DNA of 64,000 nucleotides from NCBI RefSeq assembly GCF_029910215.1, contig NZ_CP110396.1, positions 3,038,001 to 3,102,000 on the forward strand. The letters are read 5' to 3'. This stretch comes from Paraburkholderia sp. D15 (GTDB lineage Bacteria; Pseudomonadota; Gammaproteobacteria; Burkholderiales; Burkholderiaceae). Both the position numbers and the translations under genes were made by a program. Below the pieces are notes generated by a model, which was given only the letters and a program-made list of their open reading frames with translations, was not told where the DNA came from and searched no databases. Positions 1-8,780 of the stretch are shown here, in pieces; the stretch's first letter is position 1; each line of letters opens with the position of its first letter.

Positions 1-497
1 AACCCGATATCGATGCGCTGTGCTTTGACGGGGTCCGCTCGCAGCGCCGCGCTCAATGCTTCGGCGGCGACATAGTTGTGGCCTGTCGTTACCGCCGCGG
101 CCATGAGCATCTGCCAGTATTCAAAATTGCGGAGCTCCGGCGCGACATCGCCGGCACGGCTCACGCTTTCATACACGCCCTGAGATTCGCCATTGGCATT
201 CTGACAGATCGATAGTCCGAGGTACGCCGCGAACCGCAAGCGGGGTGGCGCGCGATCGATGTCCGGCGAACCAAGGAACGCCCGCAGGTCGACTTCTGCA
301 CCTTTGTAGTCGCCGATGCTTAACTTCGCCCGGGCGTCTCCCAGTGTTCTGGACGGGTTGGCGGACGCGGGGGCGCCCTGTACTGACTGCGGCGAATACT
401 CGGGAGCTGTTGCATGCGCCGCCAACGGTGTGCTGCCCAAGCTCACTACGGTCAAGCAGCCAGCAGCGAAAACGGCGAATTGGCGAAGGGGAGGCAT
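1..497 (-). CDS. Partial secreted protein, N-terminal part only
   Basis: The frame is open from an ATG at 497 down to the window edge, so about 165 N-terminal residues are seen and the C-terminus lies outside. The first 29 residues look like a Sec signal peptide: an Arg near the start, a hydrophobic core (AVFAAGCLTVVSL) and an AxA site ending in AAHA. The mature part has helical, tetratricopeptide-like spacing, with segments such as ARAKLSIGDYKGAEVDLRAFL and YVAAEALSAALRADP. Helical-repeat periplasmic proteins of this kind are often scaffolds, but I cannot name a family. No strong ribosome-binding site precedes the ATG. Codon use is the normal high-GC pattern, unlike the AT-richer stretch that follows. 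Function is unknown. Confidence 0.6.
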   Translation of the reverse strand, partial: MPPLRQFAVFAAGCLTVVSLGSTPLAAHATAPEYSPQSVQGAPASANPSRTLGDARAKLSIGDYKGAEVDLRAFLGSPDIDRAPPRLRFAAYLGLSICQNANGESQGVYESVSRAGDVAPELRNFEYWQMLMAAAVTTGHNYVAAEALSAALRADPVKAQRIDIG

Positions 498-1118
498 GTT
501 CGATAGAGTTGGCAATTGCCATGCGCAATGTGCCGGGAAATGGAGATCAATGGTCGGGCGAGCTGCAGCGTGGCAGGTCGCAGTGCTTGCCTATCGTTGC
601 AACGTATCTATCGGCAAACTTCGGAATGTCTTTATGGTCAGCGAGGGTGACCACGCGCATAGCTTGCTTTGTTCGAGGATACGAGTGATGGGGCGGCTTT
701 GTTCCTCTGATGGGACTTGACGCGAGTGAGTCTGTCGCATGCGAGCACTTTGTATCTGGTGGTTGCCGGCATGTCGATTAAGAAATGTAGTCGTCGCTGT
801 TTTTATCCCATCTGTTTTACTCTGGTCATGTTCCGTACGTTCGGAAGTGCCGAACCTTGATTCATGGCAAGGTGAATGGTCCGGTGTCGACAGTGAAGTT
901 GATCAACGTTGCCCGCCAATGGGCTTGGGGGGCTTGATCAGGACATGCTGAAAAAGTGCAATCAAGCGGTTTCCCCCTCAATTCTAGCCAGGAGCGGTCA
1001 TTGAATGCCCGCGGTCGAATCGACGAAATTTTTTTCCTAAAGAACTTCCTTGATTCTGCCGTTATTGCATTGGTTCAGCTTGTCTTTCTTTGAATTGTTC
1101 GATAAATTTTCTGAAAAT
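498..1118. other. Intergenic stretch, possibly a decayed gene
   Basis: No convincing gene was found in these 621 bases, which are visibly richer in A and T than the surroundings. A short + frame at 739-951 (70 codons) has a hydrophobic start, a possible lipobox-like LLWSC and then WQGEWSG. It ends soon after, and another frame at 770 also stops quickly. This could be the remnant of a small lipoprotein gene or simply chance; it is not called as a gene. Confidence 0.4.
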
Positions 1119-1493
1119 ATGACTGCTACTCCATCGAATAAAACAAAGCGGCCAATCGCGGTCTGCATCATAGCGGCTATTTGCATGCTTCAATATCTTG
1201 GGATTGTCATCGCCATTCTTAAAAATCCTGGCGCAGTTCGGGAGTTGGCTCAAATTTACCCATTTGTCGAATTATTTTTTAAATTTCTTCCTCCTATCGT
1301 GCTTTTTATTTCGGGAATTCTATTGTTTTTCATGAAAAAGGTTTCTCTCTACTTTTTCATGGTTTATATATTGTTGATACTTGGGAATGCGGCAATGCAT
1401 CTCACTTCTTTCGTTCCGTATTTGTCTCTGATAGCAATCGCTTGTGTAATTGTATATTGTTTTCGGCTGAAACAGTCCGGACGGCTCGCCTAG
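1119..1493 (+). CDS. Small multi-pass membrane protein, unknown
   Basis: This 124-residue protein begins MTATPSNKTKRPIAV, a positively charged tail, followed by about four hydrophobic segments (around residues 12-33, 49-70, 74-94 and 98-117). It is therefore probably an inner-membrane protein with four helices. An upstream in-frame start at 1050 would add 23 residues; I prefer 1119 because the charged tail then directly precedes the first helix, although neither start has a clear ribosome-binding site. The codons are unusually AT-rich (many TTT, ATT, AAA), unlike the neighbours to the right, which suggests foreign origin. A secreted protein gene with the same composition follows at 1685. I do not recognise the family. 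Confidence 0.6.
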   Translation: MTATPSNKTKRPIAVCIIAAICMLQYLGIVIAILKNPGAVRELAQIYPFVELFFKFLPPIVLFISGILLFFMKKVSLYFFMVYILLILGNAAMHLTSFVPYLSLIAIACVIVYCFRLKQSGRLA

Positions 1494-1684
1494 GTTTTCC
1501 GTGTTTCAGCGGTGTCGGAGGGGCGGATAAGTTTGAATTGTCGCTTGAGCGGTCAATCTTGTCGATTATCGACGTGCTGGCGAAAAATCGTACAGTCGAT
1601 AAGGTTGTCCGGATCCTTGGAAATAAATTTTCACCTCGATTCCCACTGCAGTCACTGCAGAGAAAATCGAGTCATTACAAATTG

Positions 1685-2248
1685 ATGGATATGACTAAAA
1701 ATAATTTTGTGCCGCTCCAGGCGCGGGTAATTATTGCTTCTCTACTGCTCGCCTTTCTCGGAAAATCTGCGGATGCATCCGTGAAAAATAGCCCGGCCAC
1801 CGAGGCCCTGATCGAAAAAGTCGCTGCGTTGACCGAGCACGGAGATCCCGCCGCCATGGAAAAAATGACAGCGGGCTATTTGATCGATGCATCCAGGAAA
1901 TTCAATCCGGAGGTTCCGGAGGACACATGGAAGTCTGTCCGTGCGGATGTCAATGACGTTATTTCGAAAAAAATAAAATCAGGATACGGGGAGCAAGCTC
2001 TTCTGACAAGGCGCTTTGTGGAAAGCGCGAATTTCTCGGATGATGAACTCAGGCATCTTATAACGATAATGCAAGATCCCGTCATGCAAAGATGGGGGGA
2101 CGTGATGCGAAATAGCGATACGGTCAGCTATATGGCAACGCTATCGCAGCAGGTCAATAATCAGTTGTGGTTTATGGTTTCCATTGTCCTTCGACGACAT
2201 GGGCTGCAGACGACTGACGCGTCTGCAGCGGCAAAACAGGGTCATTGA
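1685..2248 (+). CDS. Periplasmic protein, DUF2059-like
   Basis: From the ATG at 1685 the product has 187 residues, starting MDMTKNNFVPLQARVIIASL with a hydrophobic core and an AxA-type site (SADA), so it is probably exported. The mature part is helical and contains NFSDDELRHLITIMQDPVMQ, which resembles the 'ddEl..li.fy.sp.g.k' pattern of DUF2059 proteins. That assignment is by eye only. A second ATG at 1691 is equally usable, and the frame extends upstream without a stop, but only these starts give a signal peptide. Like the gene before it, the sequence is poorer in GC than the rest of the window. No role is known. Confidence 0.6.
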   Translation: MDMTKNNFVPLQARVIIASLLLAFLGKSADASVKNSPATEALIEKVAALTEHGDPAAMEKMTAGYLIDASRKFNPEVPEDTWKSVRADVNDVISKKIKSGYGEQALLTRRFVESANFSDDELRHLITIMQDPVMQRWGDVMRNSDTVSYMATLSQQVNNQLWFMVSIVLRRHGLQTTDASAAAKQGH

Positions 2249-2465
2249 GCACGCACGCCACTTGCGTCGATTGCCGATGCGGGACATTCGAATGTGATGG
2301 CGCGAACGAATCGGTATTTCGGGAATGTGACTGAATTTCTGACACACCGTCGCGGAAATCCTTAAAACCACTCCAGCATTACCTCCCGCGTAATCGTCTT
2401 GCGTCACCCAACACGGCAAAGTAAGGCCATCCCCACCCGACATCCACTCAGGTAAAGAGGCCTCC

Positions 2466-3329
2466 ATGAACGCAGCCACCCCGCATCTCGCCACCCAGCT
2501 CGCGGACCACCCCAACACCATTCGCACCGCCGACAACACGCATCTCTTCTACCGCGACTGGGGCCAAGGCCGGCCACTCGTCTTCCTGTCCGGCTGGACC
2601 CTGAACACCGACATGTGGGCGTACCAGATGGAGCCGCTGTCGCGCCTGAACTGCCGCTGCATCGCCTACGACCGTCGCGGCCACGGCCGCTCCAGCGACC
2701 CGGGCCGCGGCTACGACTTCGACACGCTCGCCGACGATCTGCACAGCGTGCTGACCCAGCTCGACCTACACGACGTCACGCTAGTCGCGCATTCGATCGC
2801 GAGCGGCGAAGCGGTCCGCTACCTGACGCGCCACGGCGCCGCGCGAATTGCCCGCGTCGCCTTCGTCGCCCCGGCGGCCACGCCATATCTGCTGAAGACC
2901 GCCGACAACCCCAACGGCATCGACGCCGCGTTATTCGAGCAGGGCCGCGCCGCGCTGAGCCGTTCGTTTCCCGACTGGATCGAAGCGAACGCGGCGCCGT
3001 ACTTCGGCCCGGGCGTGTCGCGCGCGCCGCTCGACTGGACGATCCGCATGATGCTGCAAACCTCGCATCAGGCGATGCTCGAACTCGCGCATGTGCAGAC
3101 CATCACCGATTTTCGTGCGGAGTTGAGACGGCTGGATTTACCGGCCCTCGTCATTCAGGGCGACCGCGACGCATCCGCGCCGCTGGAATTGACGGGCCGG
3201 CCGACCGCCCGCTTGATCGCCGGCGCTTCGCTGGAGGTCTACGAAGGCGCCGGTCACGGCCTGTACTTCACGCATGCGGAGAGGTTGAACCAGGATTTGC
3301 TGGCGTTCCTGGACCGCCGGCCGGCTTAG
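2466..3329 (+). CDS. Alpha/beta hydrolase
   Basis: The 287-residue protein is an alpha/beta-hydrolase-fold enzyme of the non-haem haloperoxidase/esterase kind. It shows the oxyanion-side stretch PLVFLSGWTLNTDMW near residue 40, the nucleophile elbow VAHSIASGE near residue 110 (Ser in a less common H-S-I-A-S context), an acid candidate in IQGDRDASAP and the catalytic His in GAGHGLYFTH near the end. AGAGG lies just upstream of the ATG. The substrate cannot be told from sequence; relatives cleave esters or lactones. The last 62 bases are shared, on the opposite strand, with the 3' end of the convergent mechanosensitive channel gene, so both C-termini are encoded by the same DNA. Confidence 0.85.
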   Translation: MNAATPHLATQLADHPNTIRTADNTHLFYRDWGQGRPLVFLSGWTLNTDMWAYQMEPLSRLNCRCIAYDRRGHGRSSDPGRGYDFDTLADDLHSVLTQLDLHDVTLVAHSIASGEAVRYLTRHGAARIARVAFVAPAATPYLLKTADNPNGIDAALFEQGRAALSRSFPDWIEANAAPYFGPGVSRAPLDWTIRMMLQTSHQAMLELAHVQTITDFRAELRRLDLPALVIQGDRDASAPLELTGRPTARLIAGASLEVYEGAGHGLYFTHAERLNQDLLAFLDRRPA

Positions 3330-6144
3330 GATCGACGGGCAACTGATCGTCGACGGGCGCGTCGCCTTTGCGGGCCGCGGCGGAATCTTTCGGGGATGCC
3401 GTGTCACGCGGCAAAGCAGCGCCTTCCGCAGGCTGGGATGCCGCGTCCGCTTCGTCCCTCGGCGCCGAGCCTGCCTGCGGATCCGGCGGCGCGTCCTTCG
3501 ACGTTCGAGCCGACGCCGCCACCCCGTCTACGCCGCCCACGCCGCCCGCACCACCTTCCGCCTCGATCCGCGCCGGCACGCTCTGCGCATCCCACGTCAG
3601 CAAATGCCGCTGCGGATTCGCGATCGCAATCCCCAGCTCGCTGAAGCGGTTGAGAATGCGTCGATTGAACTCGCGCTGCACACCCCAGCGCGCGCTGTCG
3701 CGGCATTGAATCTGCCCGGCCAGCGTGACCGCCGAGCCGTCCAGCCCGTCCACACCCCAGAAGCTGAAGTCGGACAGAATGCCGTCCTTGTACTTGTCGT
3801 CCTCGCGCAGCGCGGCGCCGATTTCCTTGAGCGTCGCGATCGCCAGATCGACGTCCTCGCCGAACGCGATATTGACCTTCACCGCCGCGTTGCCGAGCCC
3901 GCGATTGGTGTTGTTCACCGTCGACACCGAACTGAACGGCACCGTGTACAGCGAGCCGTCGCCGCCGCGCAGACGCACGGTGCGGATCGACAGATACTCG
4001 ACGGTGCCCGACACGCCCGCAAGCGTGACCCAGTCGCCGACCTGCATCGCGTTTTCCATCAACAGGAAAATGCCGGTGATGAAATCCTGCACCAGCTTCT
4101 GCGAGCCGAAGCCGAGCGCCACGCCGAAAATGCTCGCGCCCGCCAGCAGCGGCCCGATGTTCACACCGAGTTCGCTCAAGCCGGTCAGCACGACCACCAG
4201 CGCGATCGCGCAGAAGAGGGCGCTGCGCAGCATCGGCAGCAAGGTGCGCAGACGCGCGGCGCGCACCAGGTCGCCGCTCGTGGTCCAGCGATCCAGCCGC
4301 TGTTCGACCGACACGTTGACGCTCTCCCACACCAGCAGCGCAACGACCGCCGCCACGCCGATCGTCACCAGCGCCGACGCGAGCCGGTGGCCGATGGTGC
4401 CGGCGCGGAACAGGTCGATCACGTCGACGCCCCACACCTGCAGCAGCGCCAGCGCGGTCACCACGCCGATGATCCACGACACGACGCGCCGCAGCAGTGG
4501 GTAATAGCGGTACGCGTGCCGGTGCACGAGCGATTTCTCGGCGTCGTCCTGCACGTTGAAGAGCCGCGCGAGCGCGCCGAAGATCACGATCGACATGACC
4601 CGCGCGCCGACCAGCACCGCCAGCGAAATGCCGCCGAGATGCAGCAGTTCGTGATAACCGTTCTGCACGTCGAGCGCCCAGATGAACCACAGCGCCATCA
4701 CGACGAACACCGACAGCCACGCCCACGTGTCGGCGAGCGCGTTGCCGAACATCGCGAGCGATTCGCGCGCGGCGAAACGCTTGCGGATCAGCTCGCCGAC
4801 CGGCTTCGCGCATTGCAGGATCAGGATCGAGATCATCACGTGGCCGGCGAGCGCGACCACCTTCATCAGCGCGAGATGCGCGGCATCGTTCAGACCGAGC
4901 GACTGCGCGATCTCCGCGATCGCCGAGCCGATACCGACCACGGTGACGATGCGCACCACCCAGCGTTGCACGAACACGGCCCACGCATCGCTCATGCGCA
5001 ATAACCGCAGACGCGGCGCGGTCGGTTGCAGAAAGAAGCCGCTGACGATCACGATCACGCGGCACAGCACGTAGATGTCGATCAGCGAATCGAGTGCGCG
5101 GTCCTGCGGGGTGCCGTCATCGGTGACGATCGAGATCAGCGCGCTCGCCGCGCCGACGAACACCGCCAGCGGGATGAAGCGCAGCACCAGCGTCAGCAGG
5201 CCGCGCGGCAGGCGTTGCAGCAAGGTCCAGTGATGCGCGGCGTGTTGTTTGCCTTTGGCTTCGTCGACCTTGCCCTTGGTGGCCGTTGCCGTTGCGGTGG
5301 CGGCGGCAGCGTCTGTCGCCGCTGCGGCGGCCGGTGCAGTGGCGGTCGCCGTTGTTTTCGCGGCGGCGGCCGTCGTTGCCGTTGCGGTTGCCTCGGCCGC
5401 CGTCGCCGCCGCTGCCTGGGCCTCGACCTCAGCCTCCGAAACCGGCGCAACCGGCAGCGGCGGCGCGGCGTTCGGCGCATCGGCCGGTTGCGGCGTGACG
5501 TCGACCGGCAGATCGGTGCGTGGCGGCTCGTCGCCGATGCCCAGTTCGCGGCGGGCGGCAAGCGCCATGTAAGCACGGCGCAACAGCCGGCGAACGAGCC
5601 ATTCGAGCGCGAGCGCCGGCAGCAGCGCGGCGAGCAGCGACCACACGACATGACCCAGCACGGCGCGCGCTTGCGGGTTGTTCAACTGCCAGTTCCACCA
5701 CGCGCGCACCGAGGTGGTATCGAGCAGCGCGGCTGCCGAGGTCCGCAGCGACTTGCCGAGATGAACCGCCCAATGCGCGCCCTGGCGGACCAGTTGCGAC
5801 GCGAGTCCGTTGGACTGAAACGCGGCCGCGACGGACGACGCCGCGCTTGCCGCGGCAGGTGCCGACGAAGCGGTCGCGGCCGATGCCGCGGCGGTGCCGG
5901 ACGCCGGCGGCGCACTCAGCGCGCCGGCGGCGGCGATCGCTTGCAGCGTATCGGAGACTTGCGCGCGGCGTTTCGGGTCGTTGAGGACAGCCAGCGCCTG
6001 ACGGGCCTGATCAGGCGTCAGCGTGACGGCCGTGGTGGACGCGGGGGCGGCGTGTGGCGCGGTGTTAGCGGCGGCGGCCGCAAAGACCGGCGACGCGCCG
6101 AGAAGGAAAACGAAGAGTAACCAGACGTGGAGTAATTTGCGCAT
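3268..6144 (-). CDS. Large MscS-family mechanosensitive channel
   Basis: This 958-residue inner-membrane protein starts MRKLLHVWLLFVFLLGASPVFA, a clear signal peptide, which fixes the start at 6144 rather than at an earlier in-frame codon. A periplasmic region (about 25-200) is followed by many membrane helices and then the MscS core near residues 650-850, with GFGSQKLVQDFITGIFLLMEN, VGDWVTLAGVSGTVEYLSIRT and PFSSVSTVNNTNRG. A cytoplasmic Ala/Thr-rich low-complexity stretch lies at about 240-300, and the last 100 residues are Pro/Ala/Gly-rich and disordered-looking. Large MscS relatives release solutes on hypo-osmotic shock. The 3' end overlaps the convergent hydrolase gene by 62 bases. Confidence 0.9.
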   Translation of the reverse strand: MRKLLHVWLLFVFLLGASPVFAAAAANTAPHAAPASTTAVTLTPDQARQALAVLNDPKRRAQVSDTLQAIAAAGALSAPPASGTAAASAATASSAPAAASAASSVAAAFQSNGLASQLVRQGAHWAVHLGKSLRTSAAALLDTTSVRAWWNWQLNNPQARAVLGHVVWSLLAALLPALALEWLVRRLLRRAYMALAARRELGIGDEPPRTDLPVDVTPQPADAPNAAPPLPVAPVSEAEVEAQAAAATAAEATATATTAAAAKTTATATAPAAAAATDAAAATATATATKGKVDEAKGKQHAAHHWTLLQRLPRGLLTLVLRFIPLAVFVGAASALISIVTDDGTPQDRALDSLIDIYVLCRVIVIVSGFFLQPTAPRLRLLRMSDAWAVFVQRWVVRIVTVVGIGSAIAEIAQSLGLNDAAHLALMKVVALAGHVMISILILQCAKPVGELIRKRFAARESLAMFGNALADTWAWLSVFVVMALWFIWALDVQNGYHELLHLGGISLAVLVGARVMSIVIFGALARLFNVQDDAEKSLVHRHAYRYYPLLRRVVSWIIGVVTALALLQVWGVDVIDLFRAGTIGHRLASALVTIGVAAVVALLVWESVNVSVEQRLDRWTTSGDLVRAARLRTLLPMLRSALFCAIALVVVLTGLSELGVNIGPLLAGASIFGVALGFGSQKLVQDFITGIFLLMENAMQVGDWVTLAGVSGTVEYLSIRTVRLRGGDGSLYTVPFSSVSTVNNTNRGLGNAAVKVNIAFGEDVDLAIATLKEIGAALREDDKYKDGILSDFSFWGVDGLDGSAVTLAGQIQCRDSARWGVQREFNRRILNRFSELGIAIANPQRHLLTWDAQSVPARIEAEGGAGGVGGVDGVAASARTSKDAPPDPQAGSAPRDEADAASQPAEGAALPRDTASPKDSAAARKGDAPVDDQLPVDPKPAGGPGTPANPGSTSPHA

Positions 6145-6239
6145 AGGGTGTAAAGCGGGGGCCAGGTACAAACGCAGCGACACCCGCGTGGGCGGATGGC
6201 TGCGGCGGCGGCATACGAGGACCGGATCGGCGGTGCAAC

Positions 6240-6260
6240 CCTGAACCGACACGGTTCAGG
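6240..6260. promoter_or_regulatory. Perfect palindrome, possible operator
   Basis: CCTGAACCG and CGGTTCAGG form perfect 9-bp arms around ACA. The site lies about 95 bases upstream of the MscS start codon. No T-run follows, so an operator is more likely than a terminator; the regulator is unknown. Confidence 0.4.
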
Positions 6261-6318
6261 TCAGACAAGTTCCGCGCGGTTCGTGGCGGTGCCAGCTTCG
6301 GGCATGCCGCGCGCGGGC

Positions 6319-6351
6319 CGGAAAAACGTCGGAAAAACGCCGGAAAAACGC
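6319..6351. repeat. Three tandem 11-bp repeats
   Basis: The unit CGGAAAAACGC occurs three times in tandem, the first copy ending in T instead of C, with a partial fourth (CGGAAG) after it. The role is unknown. Confidence 0.6.
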
Positions 6352-6562
6352 CGGAAGCGCGGCCGTCACGCACGGAGCGGGCAGACCGCAAACAGGCGAC
6401 AGGCTAGCACGGGCAGCAAAAAACCTGCCTGAACCCGAGCTTGATAACGCGTTTGGGAGGGCGGGAGAGGCGGCGTGGAAGGGGGACGGTGTCGCGCACC
6501 AGCAGCGGCGACTTGAACTTGAGCAACGAGCAAACGCGTCTGATGGCTCGCCGGCCTGCGTC

Positions 6563-6634
6563 CAGCGGCGTCAAACCGGCATACGTCGAACAGGCCGTTT
6601 CAAACCAGCGGTGTCAAACCAGCGGCGTCAAACC
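6563..6634. repeat. 15-bp direct repeats
   Basis: CAGCGGYGTCAAACC occurs at 6563-6577, 6606-6620 and 6620-6634, the last two sharing one base. The third copy enters the 3' end of the NIPSNAP-like gene. Confidence 0.6.
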
Positions 6635-6957
6635 GCCGGCACCCCCAACGTCCCCTCGACCACTTCGGTGAACGTCCGCTCTTCACTCAGAATGAAGCGC
6701 TTCGTCTGCGCGCGCTGGAAATTGCCGCGCGCTTCGGGATCGGCGCGCAATCTCGCGCGATAGGCTTCGTAAGCCGCGAGGCTGTCGAACGCGATCAAAC
6801 CCCACGCGATATCGTTGGTGCCTTCATGCGGCAGGAAGTAGCCGACCAGATGCCCGCCGCAGCGCGGGATAATGCGCCCCCAGTTGCGCGCGTATTCGTC
6901 GAAGGCGTCGCGTTGGAACGGATCGATCTGATAGCGGATAAAACAGGTAATCGTCAT
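6628..6957 (-). CDS. NIPSNAP-family protein
   Basis: This 109-residue protein has the compact ferredoxin-like pattern of the NIPSNAP/dimeric alpha-beta barrel group: [13 protein letters not shown] at the start, [21 protein letters not shown] in the middle and [17 protein letters not shown] near the end. Such proteins are small cytoplasmic dimers, often of unknown function, sometimes acting in aromatic or haem-like substrate turnover. GGGAG lies about 7 bases upstream of the ATG at 6957. It stands alone, with the same orientation as the sigma-54 activator upstream at 7063-8505. No catalytic residues can be assigned. Confidence 0.8.
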   Translation of the reverse strand: MTITCFIRYQIDPFQRDAFDEYARNWGRIIPRCGGHLVGYFLPHEGTNDIAWGLIAFDSLAAYEAYRARLRADPEARGNFQRAQTKRFILSEERTFTEVVEGTLGVPAV

Positions 6958-7062
6958 GGGCAGGCTCCCGGGGCGGTGACGGTGGTCCGAACTGCGATGA
7001 CCTCAGTATCGCGTGCCCCGTCACGGCGACGTTTCACCGCGTCCTGAACCGTCGATCCCCGT

Positions 7063-8505
7063 TCACACCAGCGAGGAAGCCTGCCGCTCGGCCTCGTCGT
7101 CGGCATCCGCGCCGCCCGCGCCACCCGCGCTCGACGCGCGGCCCGCCGCCGGTTCCTGGTGCAGCCGGTTCGCATGCATCAACCGGTACAGCGTGGCGCG
7201 CGAAATCCCCAGTTCCGCGGCCGCCTCGGAGAGTTTGTAGCCGTGCCGCTGCAACGCGTGTTCGATCGCATCCTTCTCCGCCTTGCTGCGGATTTCCGCG
7301 AGCGTCACCGCCGGACCGTTATCGGCTTCCGGCAGACCGAGATCGCTCGCGGTGATGAAGCGGCCCTCGCTCATCACCACCGCGCGCCGCACGCAGTTGA
7401 TCAACTCGCGCACGTTGCCCGGCCACGGATAGTTCGACATCGCGACGATCGCATCGCTCGACAGGCCGCGCAGTTTGCGCGCGCCGTCCTGCTTGTACAT
7501 GCTGAGCGCGTAGTTGGCGAGCAGCTTGATGTCGCCGCCGCGCTCGCGCAGCGGCGGCTCGATCAGACGCAGCACGCACAGACGGTGATACAGGTCGGAG
7601 CGGAAGCGGCCGTCTTCCACCGCCTTGTCCAGATCGACGTGGGTCGCCGAAATCACGCGCACGTCGACGTGGATCGGACCGCTACCGCCCAAACGCTCGA
7701 TCGTGCCTTCCTGCAGAAAACGCAGCAGCACCGCCTGGCATTCATGCGGCATGTCGCCGATTTCGTCGAGGAACAGCGTGCCCTCGTGCGCCCCTTCGAT
7801 CCGGCCGATCTTGCGTTGCAGCGCGCCGGTGAACGCGCCGCGTTCATGGCCGAACAGTTCGGCCTGCAGCAGGCTCGGCGGAATCGCCGCGCAATTGATC
7901 GCGACGAACGCGCGGCCCGCACGCGGCGAGCGTTCGTGGATGGCCCGCGCGGTGAGTTCCTTGCCGGTGCCCGATTCGCCAGCGACGAACACCGGCGCAT
8001 CGGTGACCCCGCATTTGTCGATGCGGCGATAAAGCTGCTGCATCGCCTCGCACTGGCCGACCATGCCGTGACGGCCGAGCGACGGCTCGGGCATGACCCG
8101 CGTTTGCCGCAGACTGGAGAGTCCATGCGCATGACCGAGCGCGAAGATCAGCCGTTCGTTGAGCCACGGCCGGGTCACGAAGTCGAAGCAATAGTCGAGG
8201 ATGAAGCGGCTGACCAGTTCGTTTTCCGCCTGGCCCGGCGCGATCTGGGCGACCCAGTTGGTTTCGACGCGCCGCATGCAGGTGGCCAGCGCGGACAGAT
8301 GCTGCGACGTGCATTCGTTGGGCAGCTCGACAAGCCCGACCTTGATGTTGCCGCGTTCGATCAGCCGTTCGGCGCCCGCCGTGCTCTTCGCATGCACGGC
8401 TTGCCAGCCGGACGCCGCGAGAAAGTCGGCGAGTTTGTGATCGGGCGCGTTCGACACGTAGAGGACGGTGCGCTCGGCGTCGACAGGCGTGGCGGTCGCA
8501 GTCAT
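7063..8505 (-). CDS. VpsR-like sigma-54-dependent activator
   Basis: The 480-residue protein has three parts. Residues about 10-140 (TVLYVSNAPDHKLADFLAASG...) match a degenerate receiver-like domain of VpsR type. Residues about 150-385 form an AAA+ sigma-54 activator with GESGTGKE near 173 and the GAFTGA loop near 220, so contact with sigma-54 is expected. Residues about 415-440 (SEAAAELGISRATLYRLM) are a Fis-type helix-turn-helix. GGGGAGA lies 3-4 bases before the ATG at 8505, which decides the start over a longer frame. VpsR and the Burkholderia BerB protein are c-di-GMP-responsive regulators of biofilm matrix genes; whether this one binds c-di-GMP is inference. A sigma-54 promoter lies nearby at 9256. 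Confidence 0.85.
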   Translation of the reverse strand: MTATATPVDAERTVLYVSNAPDHKLADFLAASGWQAVHAKSTAGAERLIERGNIKVGLVELPNECTSQHLSALATCMRRVETNWVAQIAPGQAENELVSRFILDYCFDFVTRPWLNERLIFALGHAHGLSSLRQTRVMPEPSLGRHGMVGQCEAMQQLYRRIDKCGVTDAPVFVAGESGTGKELTARAIHERSPRAGRAFVAINCAAIPPSLLQAELFGHERGAFTGALQRKIGRIEGAHEGTLFLDEIGDMPHECQAVLLRFLQEGTIERLGGSGPIHVDVRVISATHVDLDKAVEDGRFRSDLYHRLCVLRLIEPPLRERGGDIKLLANYALSMYKQDGARKLRGLSSDAIVAMSNYPWPGNVRELINCVRRAVVMSEGRFITASDLGLPEADNGPAVTLAEIRSKAEKDAIEHALQRHGYKLSEAAAELGISRATLYRLMHANRLHQEPAAGRASSAGGAGGADADDEAERQASSLV

Positions 8506-8727
8506 GTTTCTCCCCGGTTCGATGCTGCTCTCAGAACTGCTCTCCAACCTGCTGGCATGGACATGGCAACGGCATGAACGGGCGGCGCGAACCGCGACTT
8601 GCGACATCCCGGACGGATGGCGGATCAGCAGTTCATTGCTGAAACCCGGCCGGTTCACTCATCCCCGAAACACGACGACTTACGACGACCCATGACAACC
8701 GCTGTTGGCCTCGCTGGCCTGCTACAA

Positions 8728-8780
8728 GGCGCTCTAGGCGGCGCATGGCTTAACCATAAGCGAAACCGCCTTGAAGCGCC
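8728..8780. other. Long imperfect inverted repeat
   Basis: GGCGCTCTAGGCGG at 8728-8741 pairs with CCGCCTTGAAGCGCC at 8766-8780 with one bulge and one mismatch. The loop contains a smaller inverted repeat, CTTA-acca-TAAG. No T-run follows. It lies about 220 bases upstream of the VpsR-like gene and could be an operator or a structured RNA. Confidence 0.4.

Larger units (their letters stand above)
6145..6627. other. Upstream region of the MscS gene with short repeats
   Basis: No gene is supported in these 483 bases. They hold a perfect palindrome at 6240-6260, three tandem 11-bp units at 6319-6351 and part of a set of 15-bp repeats at 6563-6634. The stretch contains the start region of the channel gene on the minus strand and the downstream side of the NIPSNAP gene. 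Confidence 0.6.

Noticed and set aside
739..951. Small lipoprotein-like frame of 70 codons
   Set aside because: The frame is short, ends abruptly and has no clear ribosome-binding site or family; it may be a gene remnant.
3604..5004. Long plus-strand open frame opposite the MscS gene
   Set aside because: It is an antisense shadow of high-GC coding sequence: rich in Arg, His, Gln and Asp, no start signal and no domain, while the minus strand encodes a clear channel.
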